A stretch of DNA of 64,000 bases from Salibacterium salarium. GTDB lineage: Bacteria; Bacillota; Bacilli; Bacillales; Marinococcaceae. Below are positions 19,255 to 27,852 of this stretch, piece after piece (the stretch's first letter is position 1; each line of letters begins with the position of its first letter). The DNA is taken from the NCBI RefSeq assembly GCF_030813635.1, contig NZ_JAUSUM010000001.1:186001-250000 (forward strand), in the 5' to 3' direction. Both the position numbers and the translations under genes were made by a program. The notes under the pieces were generated by a model, which worked only from the letters and a program-made list of their open reading frames with translations, was not told the DNA's origin and did not search any database.

Positions 19255-20535
19255 TTGAGTGTAAAATTAGCGGCATTAGAAAATAAAACGCTGAAGGAAT
19301 TATATGCTCTTGCTAAAGAGTATAAAGTATCCTACTACAGCAAATTAACCAAGCGGGAATTGATTTTCGCTATTTTGAAAAGCCAGGCAGAAAATGATGG
19401 GTATATGTTCATGGAAGGTATCCTCGAGATTATTCAAACAGAAGGCTATGGATTTTTGCGCCCAATTAATTATCTACCGAGCTCGGAAGATATTTATATT
19501 TCCGCATCGCAAATCCGCCGGTTCGACTTGAGAAATGGCGATAAAGTATCCGGGAAGGTACGTCCGCCCAAAGATTCAGAGCGTTATCACGGTTTGTTGA
19601 TGGTAGAGGCAGTCAATGGAGAAGATCCTGATTCTTCGAAAGAACGTCCGCATTTCCCTGCTCTTACTCCATTGTATCCGGAACAGCGCATGAACCTTGA
19701 AAATAAACCTGGACGAGCTAGTTCCCGTATTATGGATATGATTACCCCGGTTGGGTTCGGGCAGCGTGGTCTTATTGTTGCTCAGCCAAAAGCAGGGAAG
19801 ACGTCTTTATTAAAAGAAGTTGCCAACAGTATTACAGAAAATCATCCAGAGACAGAATTAATTATGCTTCTTGTGGACGAACGTCCGGAGGAAGTGACTG
19901 ATATTGAGCGTTCGGTAGATGGAGACATTGCCAGCTCCACGTTTGATGAAGTTCCGGAGAATCACATTAAAGTAGCGGAACTCGTATTAGAGCGGGCTAT
20001 GAGACTTGTTGAACATAAGAAGGATGTTGTGATTTTAATGGACAGCATTACTCGTCTGGCTCGAGCCTATAATCTCGTCATCCCACCAAGCGGCCGCACA
20101 TTGTCCGGTGGTATTGATCCAGCGGCTTTCCACCGTCCGAAACGGTTCTTTGGGGCTGCCCGAAATATTGAAGAAGGCGGTAGTTTAACCATTTTAGCCA
20201 CTGCCTTGGTGGAAACAGGTTCTCGTATGGACGATGTGATTTATGAGGAATTCAAAGGAACAGGTAATATGGAATTGCACTTAGACCGCCGCTTAGCGGA
20301 ACGTCGTATTTTCCCTTCCATCGATATACGCAAGTCGAGTACGAGAAAAGAAGAATTGCTTCTTTCCAAGGAACATCTGGAAAACTTATGGGCTATGCGT
20401 AAGACGATGAATGATTCTCCAGAATTCATAGATCATTTTATTCGAAAAGTCAAACAGACCAAAACCAACGATGAATTTTTTGAGGAGATTGAAAAAGATA
20501 AAGCAAAAGGACGTACATCAGGACGTCGGCAATAG
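19255..20535 (+). CDS. rho: Transcription termination factor Rho
   Basis: 426 residues. A hexameric RNA-dependent ATPase that ends transcription. It has the N-terminal helical Rho_N segment ([20 protein letters not shown]), then a cold-shock-like RNA-binding domain with [21 protein letters not shown]. The Walker A motif is [11 protein letters not shown], the Walker B is [16 protein letters not shown], and the Q/R-loop [13 protein letters not shown] follows. The start is TTG 19255 with a weak AAGTGGTGA site, so low translation is likely. It has no large N-terminal insertion. It is followed by the L31 gene, as usual. Confidence 0.97.
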   Translation: MSVKLAALENKTLKELYALAKEYKVSYYSKLTKRELIFAILKSQAENDGYMFMEGILEIIQTEGYGFLRPINYLPSSEDIYISASQIRRFDLRNGDKVSGKVRPPKDSERYHGLLMVEAVNGEDPDSSKERPHFPALTPLYPEQRMNLENKPGRASSRIMDMITPVGFGQRGLIVAQPKAGKTSLLKEVANSITENHPETELIMLLVDERPEEVTDIERSVDGDIASSTFDEVPENHIKVAELVLERAMRLVEHKKDVVILMDSITRLARAYNLVIPPSGRTLSGGIDPAAFHRPKRFFGAARNIEEGGSLTILATALVETGSRMDDVIYEEFKGTGNMELHLDRRLAERRIFPSIDIRKSSTRKEELLLSKEHLENLWAMRKTMNDSPEFIDHFIRKVKQTKTNDEFFEEIEKDKAKGRTSGRRQ

Positions 20536-20564
20536 ACTTGAGATTATTTTTTGCTTTAGGATTG

Positions 20565-20593
20565 TTGAAAAAAAGGATATGTCTTGATATAAT
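20565..20593 (+). promoter_or_regulatory. Promoter for the L31 gene
   Basis: TTGAAA at 20565-20570, exactly 17 bases, then TATAAT at 20588-20593 with a TG in the extended -10 position. A strong sigma-A promoter within the rho-rpmE gap, giving a leader of about 120 nt. Confidence 0.7.
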
Positions 20594-20656
20594 CTCGTTA
20601 TGTGTGAAAACAAACTCTGACTAAACACGTTGATTTTTACAATGTGTGTGTAAAGG

Positions 20657-20687
20657 AACGGTTGACGGGAATGGTTTCCCTGCCGTT
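20657..20687 (+). promoter_or_regulatory. Leader hairpin, candidate L31 autoregulatory element
   Basis: AACGG pairs with CCGTT and, inside, GGGAA pairs with TTCCC around a TGGT loop, with an asymmetric internal bulge. There is no T run after it, so it is not a terminator. L31 genes in Firmicutes are known to carry structured ribosomal-protein leaders. This hairpin, 30 nt before the ATG, is a candidate of that kind by position only. Confidence 0.4.
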
Positions 20688-20717
20688 ATAATAAGCAGAG
20701 CAAAAGGAGTGAAAACA

Positions 20718-20963
20718 ATGAAACAAGATATCCATCCGAATTTTAAAAAAGTCGTATTTTTGGATACAAGCACTGGTTTTAAATTCTTGAGTGGTTCCAC
20801 AAAAGGTTCGGACGAAACCATCGAGTGGGAAGATGGCAATACGTATCCGCTTCTTAAAGTAGAAATCAGTTCCGATTCACATCCATTCTACACAGGGAAG
20901 CAAAAGCTTGCTGATGCAGGTGGACGTATCGACAAATTTAAAAAGAAATACAACCTCGATTAA
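20718..20963 (+). CDS. rpmE2: 50S ribosomal protein L31, type B
   Basis: An 81-residue large-subunit ribosomal protein. It opens with [19 protein letters not shown] and has [11 protein letters not shown], followed by [10 protein letters not shown]. It contains no cysteine at all, so it is the zinc-independent type B form. In B. subtilis this locus, between rho and tdk, holds the zinc-binding type A form, with type B elsewhere under Zur control. AAAGGAGTG lies 6-7 nt before the ATG. Confidence 0.95.
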   Translation: MKQDIHPNFKKVVFLDTSTGFKFLSGSTKGSDETIEWEDGNTYPLLKVEISSDSHPFYTGKQKLADAGGRIDKFKKKYNLD

Positions 20964-20985
20964 TTTTTATTATATCTTCACTTCG

Positions 20986-21021
20986 AACAGGCAAGGGAAC
21001 GCCTCTCTTGCCTGTTTTTTT
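20986..21021 (+). terminator. rpmE2 terminator
   Basis: AACAGGCAAG and CTTGCCTGTT form a perfect 10-bp stem with an 11-nt loop, followed by T5 and more T residues. Confidence 0.9.
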
Positions 21022-21126
21022 ATGAAAAAATAAGCCTGCTTACATACAGGAATTTGGGGAAAATAAATTATAACAATGAACCGAGAGTAAGTGTTGCTCC
21101 TAGGTTTTGGGTAAGGTGGTTCAATT

Positions 21127-21741
21127 ATGTATATGGTCAGAAAAGAAGGATGGATGGAGGTCATATGCGGCAGCATGTTTTCAGGAAAATCGGAGGAGCT
21201 TATCCGCCGTATTCGCCGGGCAGCATATGGAAACTTGAATGTTGTCGTATTTAAACCTTCCCTGGACAATCGATATGACGATGAAGAAGTCGTTTCTCAT
21301 AATGGTACAAAAATTTGGGCGAAGGCTGTTGATCATTCGCAAGATATTGCAAAACAGCTGGAAGAAGGCGTGCAGATGGTGGCGGTAGATGAAGCACAGT
21401 TTTTTGATGAAGACATTATTCCTGTTGCTCAACAACTAGCCAATAGTGGTATTCGTGTAGTCTTGGCGGGATTGGATCAGGATTTTCGAGGAGAACCATT
21501 CAGCCAAGTGAAGGAATTGATGGCAGCAGCCGAAGAAGTTATCAAACTTCAAGCGGTCTGCCCATGTTGTGGATCGCCGGCTTCTCGCACCCAACGACTT
21601 ATCGAAGGGGAACCTGCTCATTATGATGATGAGATTATCTTGGTTGGAGCCGCTGAATCATATGAACCGCGCTGCCGGCACTGTCACGAAGTTCCGGGTA
21701 AACCAAATGTAGAAATTTCTTTGGAATATGAGCACTATTAA
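21127..21741 (+). CDS. tdk: Thymidine kinase
   Basis: 204 residues, a type II thymidine kinase of the nucleoside salvage pathway. P-loop [15 protein letters not shown] near residue 15, [10 protein letters not shown] with the catalytic Glu, a lasso region, and a structural zinc site built from [13 protein letters not shown] and CRHCHEVPG. The N-terminus is a few residues longer than usual; ATG 21127 has AAGGTGG 7 nt upstream and ATG 21133 is an alternative. Rho-rpmE-tdk-prfA order matches Bacillus. Confidence 0.94.
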   Translation: MYMVRKEGWMEVICGSMFSGKSEELIRRIRRAAYGNLNVVVFKPSLDNRYDDEEVVSHNGTKIWAKAVDHSQDIAKQLEEGVQMVAVDEAQFFDEDIIPVAQQLANSGIRVVLAGLDQDFRGEPFSQVKELMAAAEEVIKLQAVCPCCGSPASRTQRLIEGEPAHYDDEIILVGAAESYEPRCRHCHEVPGKPNVEISLEYEHY

Positions 21742-21748
21742 TGTAATT

Positions 21749-21870
21749 TGTCCCATAACGAGTTAGTCTGTCCGGAAATAGGCAAAATGTGTCCCGAAAC
21801 AACCATAAACGGGCGCGAAACCAAGATATAGTGTCCGAAAAAGGGGCGCAAATGTCTTGAATGCTCTTTT
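21749..21870. repeat. Tandem array with 21-bp period after tdk
   Basis: Six imperfect units begin at 21749, 21769, 21790, 21811, 21832 and 21853, so the spacing is 20 and then 21 bases. Consensus is TGTCCCGAAA followed by about 11 variable bases rich in A. The DNA is between genes and carries no convincing frame. Confidence 0.6.
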
Positions 21871-21890
21871 AAAAATGGGAAACCCTAAAA

Positions 21891-22343
21891 ATGTGGATAC
21901 TCTCCATCACGACCGACAACAGGGAGGGGTTTCTTATAAAAAGGACGCATTCTTTTTTTATTCTTTTTAGTGCAATTCTTTGTTTGACCACGGGGTGCCA
22001 GCCGGATCGCTCACCGGATGCTGACGCGTCCCAGTCACGATTATTAGATTCTACAGAAACCGGATGGTCGCCATCTGACTACAACCAAGGACCAGGTAAT
22101 GAGTCGATGACAACAAATAATCAAAATCAAGGCACGGACAATGCAAAAGTGAAAAGTGTCGCAGAAGACGCTGGCTTTTCACCGTTGTATGTCACGTTTG
22201 GTGGGAGACATGCGTATATATACGCAAATGCGAATGATTCATGGAGCAAAAAAGAGAAGAAACAAAAGACAGAGAAACTACAACAACAGTATAAACGAGA
22301 ATTTCCAAAGTATCAGGTGCGCGTGCATGTGCTAAATGATTAA
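21891..22343 (+). CDS. Putative lipoprotein of unknown function
   Basis: Up to 150 residues. A hydrophobic stretch ending in CLTTGCQPD is a lipobox (LTTGC), so the mature protein would be a lipid-anchored surface protein. A polar Asn/Gln/Ser linker follows, then a basic C-terminal domain with WSKKEKKQKTEKLQQQY and FPKYQVRVHV. The ATG at 21891 has no ribosome site. A very good one, GGGAGGGG at 21922-21929, is followed 6 nt later by ATA AAA AGG, in frame and exactly where a lipoprotein signal would start, with no NTG available. Either AUA initiates or the start codon has mutated. No family recognised. Confidence 0.55.
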   Translation: MWILSITTDNREGFLIKRTHSFFILFSAILCLTTGCQPDRSPDADASQSRLLDSTETGWSPSDYNQGPGNESMTTNNQNQGTDNAKVKSVAEDAGFSPLYVTFGGRHAYIYANANDSWSKKEKKQKTEKLQQQYKREFPKYQVRVHVLND

Positions 22344-22394
22344 AAAAAATCCGTCTTTGCCAGAGGAAACTCTCTTGGGAAAGACGGATTTTTG
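22342..22394. terminator. Bidirectional terminator between convergent genes
   Basis: AAAAAATCCGTCTTT and AAAGACGGATTTTT form a long stem around a loop with internal pairing. A and T runs on the two sides let it serve both the lipoprotein gene and the reverse CoA-disulfide reductase gene. Confidence 0.85.
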
Positions 22395-22415
22395 TAGAAT
22401 CAAATATATAAATCT

Positions 22416-23744
22416 TTACTTGGCGCGGCGTGCGGTTTGTTGGAGCGGATCCCAAACACCATTGTAAGGAGGAGCATAAGAAAGATCGAGATCTTCGAAA
22501 TCACTGATGGTCATCTGATGAAAAATGGCCGTAGCGAGCACATCGATGCGCTTATCAGCGCCGGACTCTCCAATGACTTGTCCACCAATTACGATATTTG
22601 TATCCGTCCGATAAATCATTTTCATGTGAAGCGGTTTTTTATCATGGAAATATCCGGCAATGTCGCTTCCTTGATGAAGGACTGTTTCATAAGGAAAATT
22701 CAAGGCCGCTGCTTCTTTTTCGGACAAACCGGTTTTGGCCAAAGTCAAATCAAAGAAACGCAAGATAGAAGTACCTACAATGCCCTGAAAGGCTTTTGCC
22801 TCGCCAGCCAAATTCTGTCCGGCCACGCGTCCTTGTTTGTTCGCATGCGTCCCAAGCGGAACGTAATCATCTTTTTGTTTAATACGATGAAATTGTGTGG
22901 CACAATCCCCCGCGGCGTATACATTTTCTATGTTTGTTTCCATGTAAGGATTAACAATAATAGCGCCATTATCGTACTTATGAATTCCTGTATGCTTTAA
23001 AAAGTCTGTGTTCGGTTTGATACCGGTCGCTGCGATTACCATATCGGTCTGATAGTGATTTTTATCTGTTGTAACGGACTCGACCCGTTTGTCTCCACTT
23101 ATTTCGACGACAGATTCATTTACACAAAGCTCGACATCATGTTTGGTTGCCTCATCATGGACGAGAGGTGTCATATTTTCATCGAACATCTTAGCTAAAC
23201 GGTTATTTCGTTCAATCAGGCGGACGCGGTGTCCGGATTCAATCAAGTTTTCAGCCAGTTCGAGCCCGATGTAACCACCGCCGACAATCGTTATATCTTG
23301 TGCATGATTTAAATCGTTTAAGATATGTTGTACGTGAGGTATCGTTTTTAACGTGTGAACGCCTTGCAGATGATGTCCCGGCCAATCGGGGAGAACAGGA
23401 GACCCGCCTGATGCAACCAGTAGCTTGTCATAAGAGATTTCAAACGATTGTTTGCGTTCAAGATCTTCTCCCTTTACTATTTGCTGTTTTGTATCCACCT
23501 CAGTGACATGGTGATATACTCTGGCGTCTATTCCATATTTATCTCGAAAGGTCTGGACGTCCCGGGCGATAAGGTGGTTTGTGTCCTCTACCTCACCTCC
23601 GATAATATACGGCAGTCCACATTGGGCATAAGAATAGAAGCCACCACTTTCGAGTGTAATGATTTCGGGATCTTTTTTATTACGTACAATTTGCATAGCA
23701 GCACTCATTCCAGCCGCAACTCCACCTATAATGACGTACCTCAT
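22416..23744 (-). CDS. CoA-disulfide reductase family flavoprotein
   Basis: 442 residues of the pyridine nucleotide-disulfide oxidoreductase superfamily. FAD motif VIIGGVAAGMSAA at the N-terminus, the single redox Cys42 in YAQCGLPYIIGG, an NAD(P) motif ITIVGGGYIGLELAE near residue 155, and the second FAD motif NVYAAGDCATQ. The single-cysteine active site, rather than CxxxxC, fits CoA-disulfide or persulfide reductases and NADH oxidases that keep CoA thiols reduced in bacilli lacking glutathione. AAAGGAG lies 7 nt before the ATG. It stands alone on the reverse strand, divergent from prfA. Confidence 0.85.
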   Translation of the reverse strand: MRYVIIGGVAAGMSAAMQIVRNKKDPEIITLESGGFYSYAQCGLPYIIGGEVEDTNHLIARDVQTFRDKYGIDARVYHHVTEVDTKQQIVKGEDLERKQSFEISYDKLLVASGGSPVLPDWPGHHLQGVHTLKTIPHVQHILNDLNHAQDITIVGGGYIGLELAENLIESGHRVRLIERNNRLAKMFDENMTPLVHDEATKHDVELCVNESVVEISGDKRVESVTTDKNHYQTDMVIAATGIKPNTDFLKHTGIHKYDNGAIIVNPYMETNIENVYAAGDCATQFHRIKQKDDYVPLGTHANKQGRVAGQNLAGEAKAFQGIVGTSILRFFDLTLAKTGLSEKEAAALNFPYETVLHQGSDIAGYFHDKKPLHMKMIYRTDTNIVIGGQVIGESGADKRIDVLATAIFHQMTISDFEDLDLSYAPPYNGVWDPLQQTARRAK

Positions 23745-23860
23745 CGAAAGACTCCTTTTCTTTGTTGTGTACTTCTTTTCAATATTCCCTTCTCATGAAA
23801 ATAAAAACATCTCACCTTCGCTTATAACTCGTAAGATGACGTAAATGAATCTACCCACTT

Positions 23861-23889
23861 TTGACGGGAAGGAAGCATTATACTATAAT
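23861..23889 (+). promoter_or_regulatory. prfA operon promoter
   Basis: TTGACG at 23861-23866 and TATAAT at 23884-23889 with a 17-base spacer, near-consensus sigma-A. It lies 37 bases before the prfA start codon. Confidence 0.75.
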
Positions 23890-23926
23890 TATAATGTTAT
23901 GTAACCGATTAAAGAGGTGAAAGCTT

Positions 23927-25000
23927 GTGTTAGAACGTTTACAAGCCGTAGAAGATCGTTATGAGCAATTAAATGAGTGGCTTAGCGATCCAGACGTCGT
24001 TAATGATACAAAAAAATTAAGAGAATATTCGAAAGAACAAGCCGATATTGCTGGAATTGTAGAAAAATATCGTGAATATCGTGATACGATGACGCAGCTC
24101 GAGGACGCTAAAACGATGTTGCAGGATAGTTTGGACGAAGAAATGCACGACATGGTAAAGCTAGAAATTGACGAGCTCTCCAGTAAGAAAGAGGAACTGG
24201 AAGAGACTTTAAGAGTATTGCTTTTACCGAAAGACCCCAACGATGATAAAAATGTTATCGTCGAAGTCCGTGGTGCAGCAGGCGGGGATGAAGCTTCTTT
24301 GTTCGCTGGGGATTTGTATAAAATGTATTCACGTTTTGCGGAGAAAAACAATTGGAAAGCAGAGGTTATTGAATCGACCCCGACAGAATTAGGTGGTTTC
24401 AGTAAAATCATTTTCATGATCAACGGGGAAGGTGCGTTTTCCAAAATGAAGTATGAAAACGGCGCTCACCGTGTACAGCGTGTTCCGAGCACAGAATCAG
24501 GCGGGCGTATTCATACATCTACAGCAACTGTTGCCGTACTGCCGGAAGCAGAAGAGGTAGAAGTAGATTTGCACGATAAAGATATCCGTGTTGACACCTT
24601 TGCTGCAAGCGGACCAGGAGGACAAAGTGTTAACACGACCATGTCTGCCGTCAGATTGACACATGAGCCAACTGGTGTGGTTGTGTCCTGTCAGGATGAA
24701 AAGTCGCAGTTGAAAAACAAAGACAAGGCGATGAAAGTGTTGCGTGCTAGGATTTATGACATGTACAAACAAGAAGCGGAACAAGAATATGCGGATAACC
24801 GTAAATCTGCGGTTGGTACCGGAGACCGCTCGGAACGGATTCGGACGTATAACTTTCCACAAAGCCGCGTGACCGATCACCGCATTGGTCTCACTGTGCA
24901 GAAGCTGGATCAGATTCTGCAAGGAGAACTTGAACAAATTATTGAAGCGCTTATTGTCGAAGAACAGGCAGAAATGATGGAAGAGGCAGGCGAAGCGTAA
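23927..25000 (+). CDS. prfA: Peptide chain release factor 1
   Basis: 357 residues. Reads UAA and UAG stop codons and triggers peptidyl-tRNA hydrolysis. The GGQ catalytic motif is in [12 protein letters not shown], and the anticodon-like region lies around [15 protein letters not shown]. The N-terminal coiled segment is rich in Glu/Lys. The start is GTG at 23927 behind AGAGGTGA. The stop codon overlaps the prmC start by one base, so the substrate of the methyltransferase is co-translated with it. Confidence 0.97.
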   Translation: MLERLQAVEDRYEQLNEWLSDPDVVNDTKKLREYSKEQADIAGIVEKYREYRDTMTQLEDAKTMLQDSLDEEMHDMVKLEIDELSSKKEELEETLRVLLLPKDPNDDKNVIVEVRGAAGGDEASLFAGDLYKMYSRFAEKNNWKAEVIESTPTELGGFSKIIFMINGEGAFSKMKYENGAHRVQRVPSTESGGRIHTSTATVAVLPEAEEVEVDLHDKDIRVDTFAASGPGGQSVNTTMSAVRLTHEPTGVVVSCQDEKSQLKNKDKAMKVLRARIYDMYKQEAEQEYADNRKSAVGTGDRSERIRTYNFPQSRVTDHRIGLTVQKLDQILQGELEQIIEALIVEEQAEMMEEAGEA

Positions 25001-25869
25001 TGCAGCCGACTTATGTGTATGAAGCCCTGAATTGGGCTTCTTCTTTTTTAGAACAAAACAATAAAGAAAATCGTGCGGCCGATATATTATTGAAACATCA
25101 CTTGAACGTAGATTGGACCGATTTTCATCTATCCCGGCGTGATAGTCTTTCAAAAAGTATATGGAAGGCTTTTCAGCAAGATGTAACACGGCATAGTGAA
25201 GGCATACCGATTCAGCATCTTACAGGTTATGAAGAGTTTTACGACAGACGATTGAAGGTCAATGAACATGTGTTAATACCTAGAACCGAAACAGAGGAAT
25301 TAGTGCATGGAGTTCTTGAATGGTTGAAACGAAAACAGACCGGCTCCTTCCGAATGGCCGATATTGGAACCGGGAGTGGGGCAATAGCCATTTCATTAGC
25401 GTTAGAAGCCCCAGGAAATGATGTTACAGCAGTTGACTTGGATGAACAGGCACTCGACGTTGCAAAACAAAATGCAGCGTTCTACGGGGCGGATGTGACG
25501 TTTTTGCAGGGTAACTTAGTAGACCCTTTACTACAAGGGGCAAAAACGTACGACGTCATTGTATCTAATCCTCCATATATTCCGTTAGAGGAGTGGAAAA
25601 ACCTAGACACCGTTGTCCGAGATCATGAGCCGAAACATGCTTTGGTCGATTCAAATGATAACGATGGTTTGGCTTGTTACCGCAAAATGGCAGCCTATTT
25701 ACCGACATTGTTGAGAACGGATGGGTTAGCTGCGTTTGAAATTGGAGAAAACCAGGGAGATGCTGTTGCAACGATTCTGCAAACAGAACTGCCTTTAGCT
25801 GATATTGAAGTACGGCATGATATGAATGGAAAGCCACGTATGGTGTTTTGTGAAAGAGATGGCATATAA
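25000..25869 (+). CDS. prmC: Release factor glutamine methyltransferase
   Basis: 289 residues. Methylates the Gln of the GGQ motif in release factors using S-adenosylmethionine. N-terminal helical domain, then SAM motif ADIGTGSGAIAISLA near residue 120, an acidic VDLDEQAL, and the NPPY active site in VSNPPYIPLEE that binds the target Gln. It starts at ATG 25000, overlapping the prfA stop codon by one base (TAATG). This is the standard prfA-prmC pair. Confidence 0.95.
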   Translation: MQPTYVYEALNWASSFLEQNNKENRAADILLKHHLNVDWTDFHLSRRDSLSKSIWKAFQQDVTRHSEGIPIQHLTGYEEFYDRRLKVNEHVLIPRTETEELVHGVLEWLKRKQTGSFRMADIGTGSGAIAISLALEAPGNDVTAVDLDEQALDVAKQNAAFYGADVTFLQGNLVDPLLQGAKTYDVIVSNPPYIPLEEWKNLDTVVRDHEPKHALVDSNDNDGLACYRKMAAYLPTLLRTDGLAAFEIGENQGDAVATILQTELPLADIEVRHDMNGKPRMVFCERDGI

Positions 25870-25899
25870 GTCTTGCAATAATTTGTCGAGCGATTCTTC

Positions 25900-25929
25900 G
25901 TTTATATAAAGGCTGCTCCGTCCACAATG
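25900..25929 (+). promoter_or_regulatory. Sigma-F-type promoter for spoIIR
   Basis: GTTTA at 25900-25904, exactly 15 bases, then GTCCACAATG at 25920-25929. This fits the forespore sigma-F pattern GYWTA-N15-GGNRANAHTR with two mismatches in the -10. spoIIR is a known sigma-F gene. The spoIIQ promoter in this window has the same spacing and an almost identical -10 (GTTCAGAATG). Confidence 0.6.
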
Positions 25930-25954
25930 TTTGATGAAAGGACGGTGTGAGCCG

Positions 25955-26608
25955 ATGCGTAATAAAGCACTTATTTATGTTATTTTTCTTGTACTTTTAG
26001 CTTGGCTGCAAATGGAACAGCAACAAAATGCAACGGCTTCCGATACAGGGGTTCAGGCAATACCGGAAGAAGCGATACGCCTTAGAATTCTTGCTCATGA
26101 CAATTCCCCGGGAGAACAGCTGGTGAAAACGGAAGTCCGAGATGCGGTGAATGCAGAAATAAGGGCACTCGTAAACGAATTGGATGAGAAAGACGAAGCG
26201 AGGGAAACGATAAACCAGTCGATACCAGAACTTGAGAGCATTGTACAAGATGTATTAAACGCTCATGACAAGAGTTCCCGTACGTTTTCGATTAATCTAA
26301 AGTCCGAAGTTGAATTTCCAACAAGAATTTATGGTCCTCTCGTGTATCCTGCTGGGACGTACGAGGCCCTTGTTATTTCGATCGGAGAAGGGGAAGGAGA
26401 AAACTGGTGGTGCGTATTATTTCCGCCCCTTTGTTTCATCCCGGCAGAAGAAAACGACGAATCTGTGGAAAAACAGGATGTTTCTGTGGATAATTCAACA
26501 AAAAACAATAATTCAGTGGATAAGTCCGAAGAGGATGTGGAAGGATCATCAGAATACACGTTCTTCATTGTGGAAAAATGGAATACATGGTTTGGTTCAG
26601 ACAATTGA
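25955..26608 (+). CDS. spoIIR: Stage II sporulation protein R
   Basis: 217 residues. A secreted forespore signal that triggers SpoIIGA processing of pro-sigma-E in the mother cell. The N-terminus has an uncleaved anchor or signal segment (ALIYVIFLVLLAWLQM), then the hallmark IPEEAIRLRILAHDNSP and VKTEVRDAVNAEI. The conserved C-terminal core includes GEGENWWCVLFPPLCF. A tail of about 55 polar residues follows, rich in Val-Asp-Lys-Ser, and its codons coincide with several DnaA boxes. Start ATG 25955 follows AAAGGACGG. The upstream ATGs at 25931 and 25934 lie before that site. Confidence 0.92.
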   Translation: MRNKALIYVIFLVLLAWLQMEQQQNATASDTGVQAIPEEAIRLRILAHDNSPGEQLVKTEVRDAVNAEIRALVNELDEKDEARETINQSIPELESIVQDVLNAHDKSSRTFSINLKSEVEFPTRIYGPLVYPAGTYEALVISIGEGEGENWWCVLFPPLCFIPAEENDESVEKQDVSVDNSTKNNNSVDKSEEDVEGSSEYTFFIVEKWNTWFGSDN

Positions 26609-27646
26609 AAGATAAATGAAATATTGATATAACAACCTTGAATAAAGTTATCCACAGTATTTATAGGTATTGTGGGTAACTTTTTGTATTTGCTAGAATA
26701 AAGCGTTTATCCTTATAATATCAAGGATGGTTCAATGGAAAGGAAGGAATATAAACATGAGTTATAAACATACACAGTTTTGGAATGTGGATAAGTTGGA
26801 AGCAGAAGAGACTTCCTCTCCTGCTATTACGGAAGCGGGTTTGTGTATAAGTGAAGGAGAGACCGTAGCCTTCCCGACAGAAACGGTTTATGGACTAGGG
26901 GCGGACGCTACTAACGATAATGCTGTGGATAAAATTTTTAAAGCAAAAGGAAGACCGGGAGATAATCCCCTTATTGTCCACATTGGGAACGTGGAACAGT
27001 GGGGAGATTTAGCGTCTGTTATTCCAGAAATGGCTCAGACTTTAGCAGATTCGTTTTGGCCGGGACCCTTAACTTTAATTGTTCCGAAAAAACAAACGGT
27101 ATCGGAAAAAGTGACAGCTGGGCTTTCCTCAGTTGCTGTACGTATGCCAGATCATGCGGTAGCAAGAGCGCTGATAAACGCTGCCGGTGTTCCGGTTGCT
27201 GCTCCGAGCGCTAATCGTTCCGGCAGACCAAGTCCTACCAAAGCAGAACATGTCCTTTATGATTTGGATGGGAGAATTGCAGGGATTATAGACGGAGGCG
27301 ATGCCGGCTTTGGTTTGGAATCAACGGTGGTCGATTGTACTGGTGAGAAGGCGGTTATTCTTCGTCCAGGTGGCATCACAAGAGAGCAAATAGAAACCGT
27401 CTTAGGAACTATCAACGTCTTGGAAACTGGGAAAACTAGTGATTCCGAAGCCCCAAAAGCACCCGGAATGAAATACAGGCATTATGCCCCGTCCTCCCCG
27501 TTATTTTTAGTGGATAACGAGATGGAAGAGGTTATAGCGAAAGAAAGACTGGCAGGCAAAAAAATAGGCGTTCTTGCTGTGGATGAACATAAAACAAAAT
27601 GGGAGCCGCTGGTCGATTTATTTATACCGCTTGGTTCTGTGGACAA
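26464..27646. promoter_or_regulatory. DnaA-box cluster across the spoIIR end and ywlC
   Basis: Four perfect DnaA boxes (TTATNCACA on either strand): 26485-26493, 26648-26656, 26786-26794 and 26934-26942. Eight one-mismatch boxes: 26464-26472, 26515-26523, 26569-26577, 26671-26679, 27509-27517, 27579-27587 and 27638-27646, with a weaker two-mismatch TGTGGAAGG at 26536. Nearly all read TGTGGATAA on the + strand. DnaA-box clusters outside oriC, including one at ywlC, are known in B. subtilis and restrain replication initiation. Position and density support the same role here. Confidence 0.75.
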
Positions 27647-27794
27647 CCTTAGCGATATCGCTGCTCATTTGTATCATCATTTACGGCTTGCGGATGAAAG
27701 TAAAGTAGATGTCATTCTTTGTGAAACTTTTTCAAAAAGCGGGGTCGGCTCAGCCATTATGAATAGACTAGAAAAAGCAGCTTCAAGCTCCTGA
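26757..27794 (+). CDS. ywlC: L-threonylcarbamoyladenylate synthase (Sua5/YwlC)
   Basis: 345 residues. Makes threonylcarbamoyl-AMP from threonine, bicarbonate and ATP for the t6A modification of tRNAs reading ANN codons. The N-terminal YrdC domain shows VAFPTETVYGLGADA, KGRPGDNPLIVHI, SVAVRMPDH and APSANRSGRPSPT. The C-terminal Sua5 domain follows the linker APGMKYRHYAPSSP. AAGGAAGGA precedes the ATG at 26757. The coding region carries several TGTGGATAA DnaA boxes. Confidence 0.94.
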   Translation: MSYKHTQFWNVDKLEAEETSSPAITEAGLCISEGETVAFPTETVYGLGADATNDNAVDKIFKAKGRPGDNPLIVHIGNVEQWGDLASVIPEMAQTLADSFWPGPLTLIVPKKQTVSEKVTAGLSSVAVRMPDHAVARALINAAGVPVAAPSANRSGRPSPTKAEHVLYDLDGRIAGIIDGGDAGFGLESTVVDCTGEKAVILRPGGITREQIETVLGTINVLETGKTSDSEAPKAPGMKYRHYAPSSPLFLVDNEMEEVIAKERLAGKKIGVLAVDEHKTKWEPLVDLFIPLGSVDNLSDIAAHLYHHLRLADESKVDVILCETFSKSGVGSAIMNRLEKAASSS

Positions 27795-27852
27795 ATGTTC
27801 TCGTTCGGACATGCATAAAGTGTATAAGCATGTCCGGAAAGGAGAGCATCGA

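Noticed and set aside
20662-20692. A second L31 promoter (TTGACG and TATAAT)
   Set aside because: The spacer is 19 bases and the region folds as a hairpin better explained as leader RNA from the upstream 17-base-spaced promoter.
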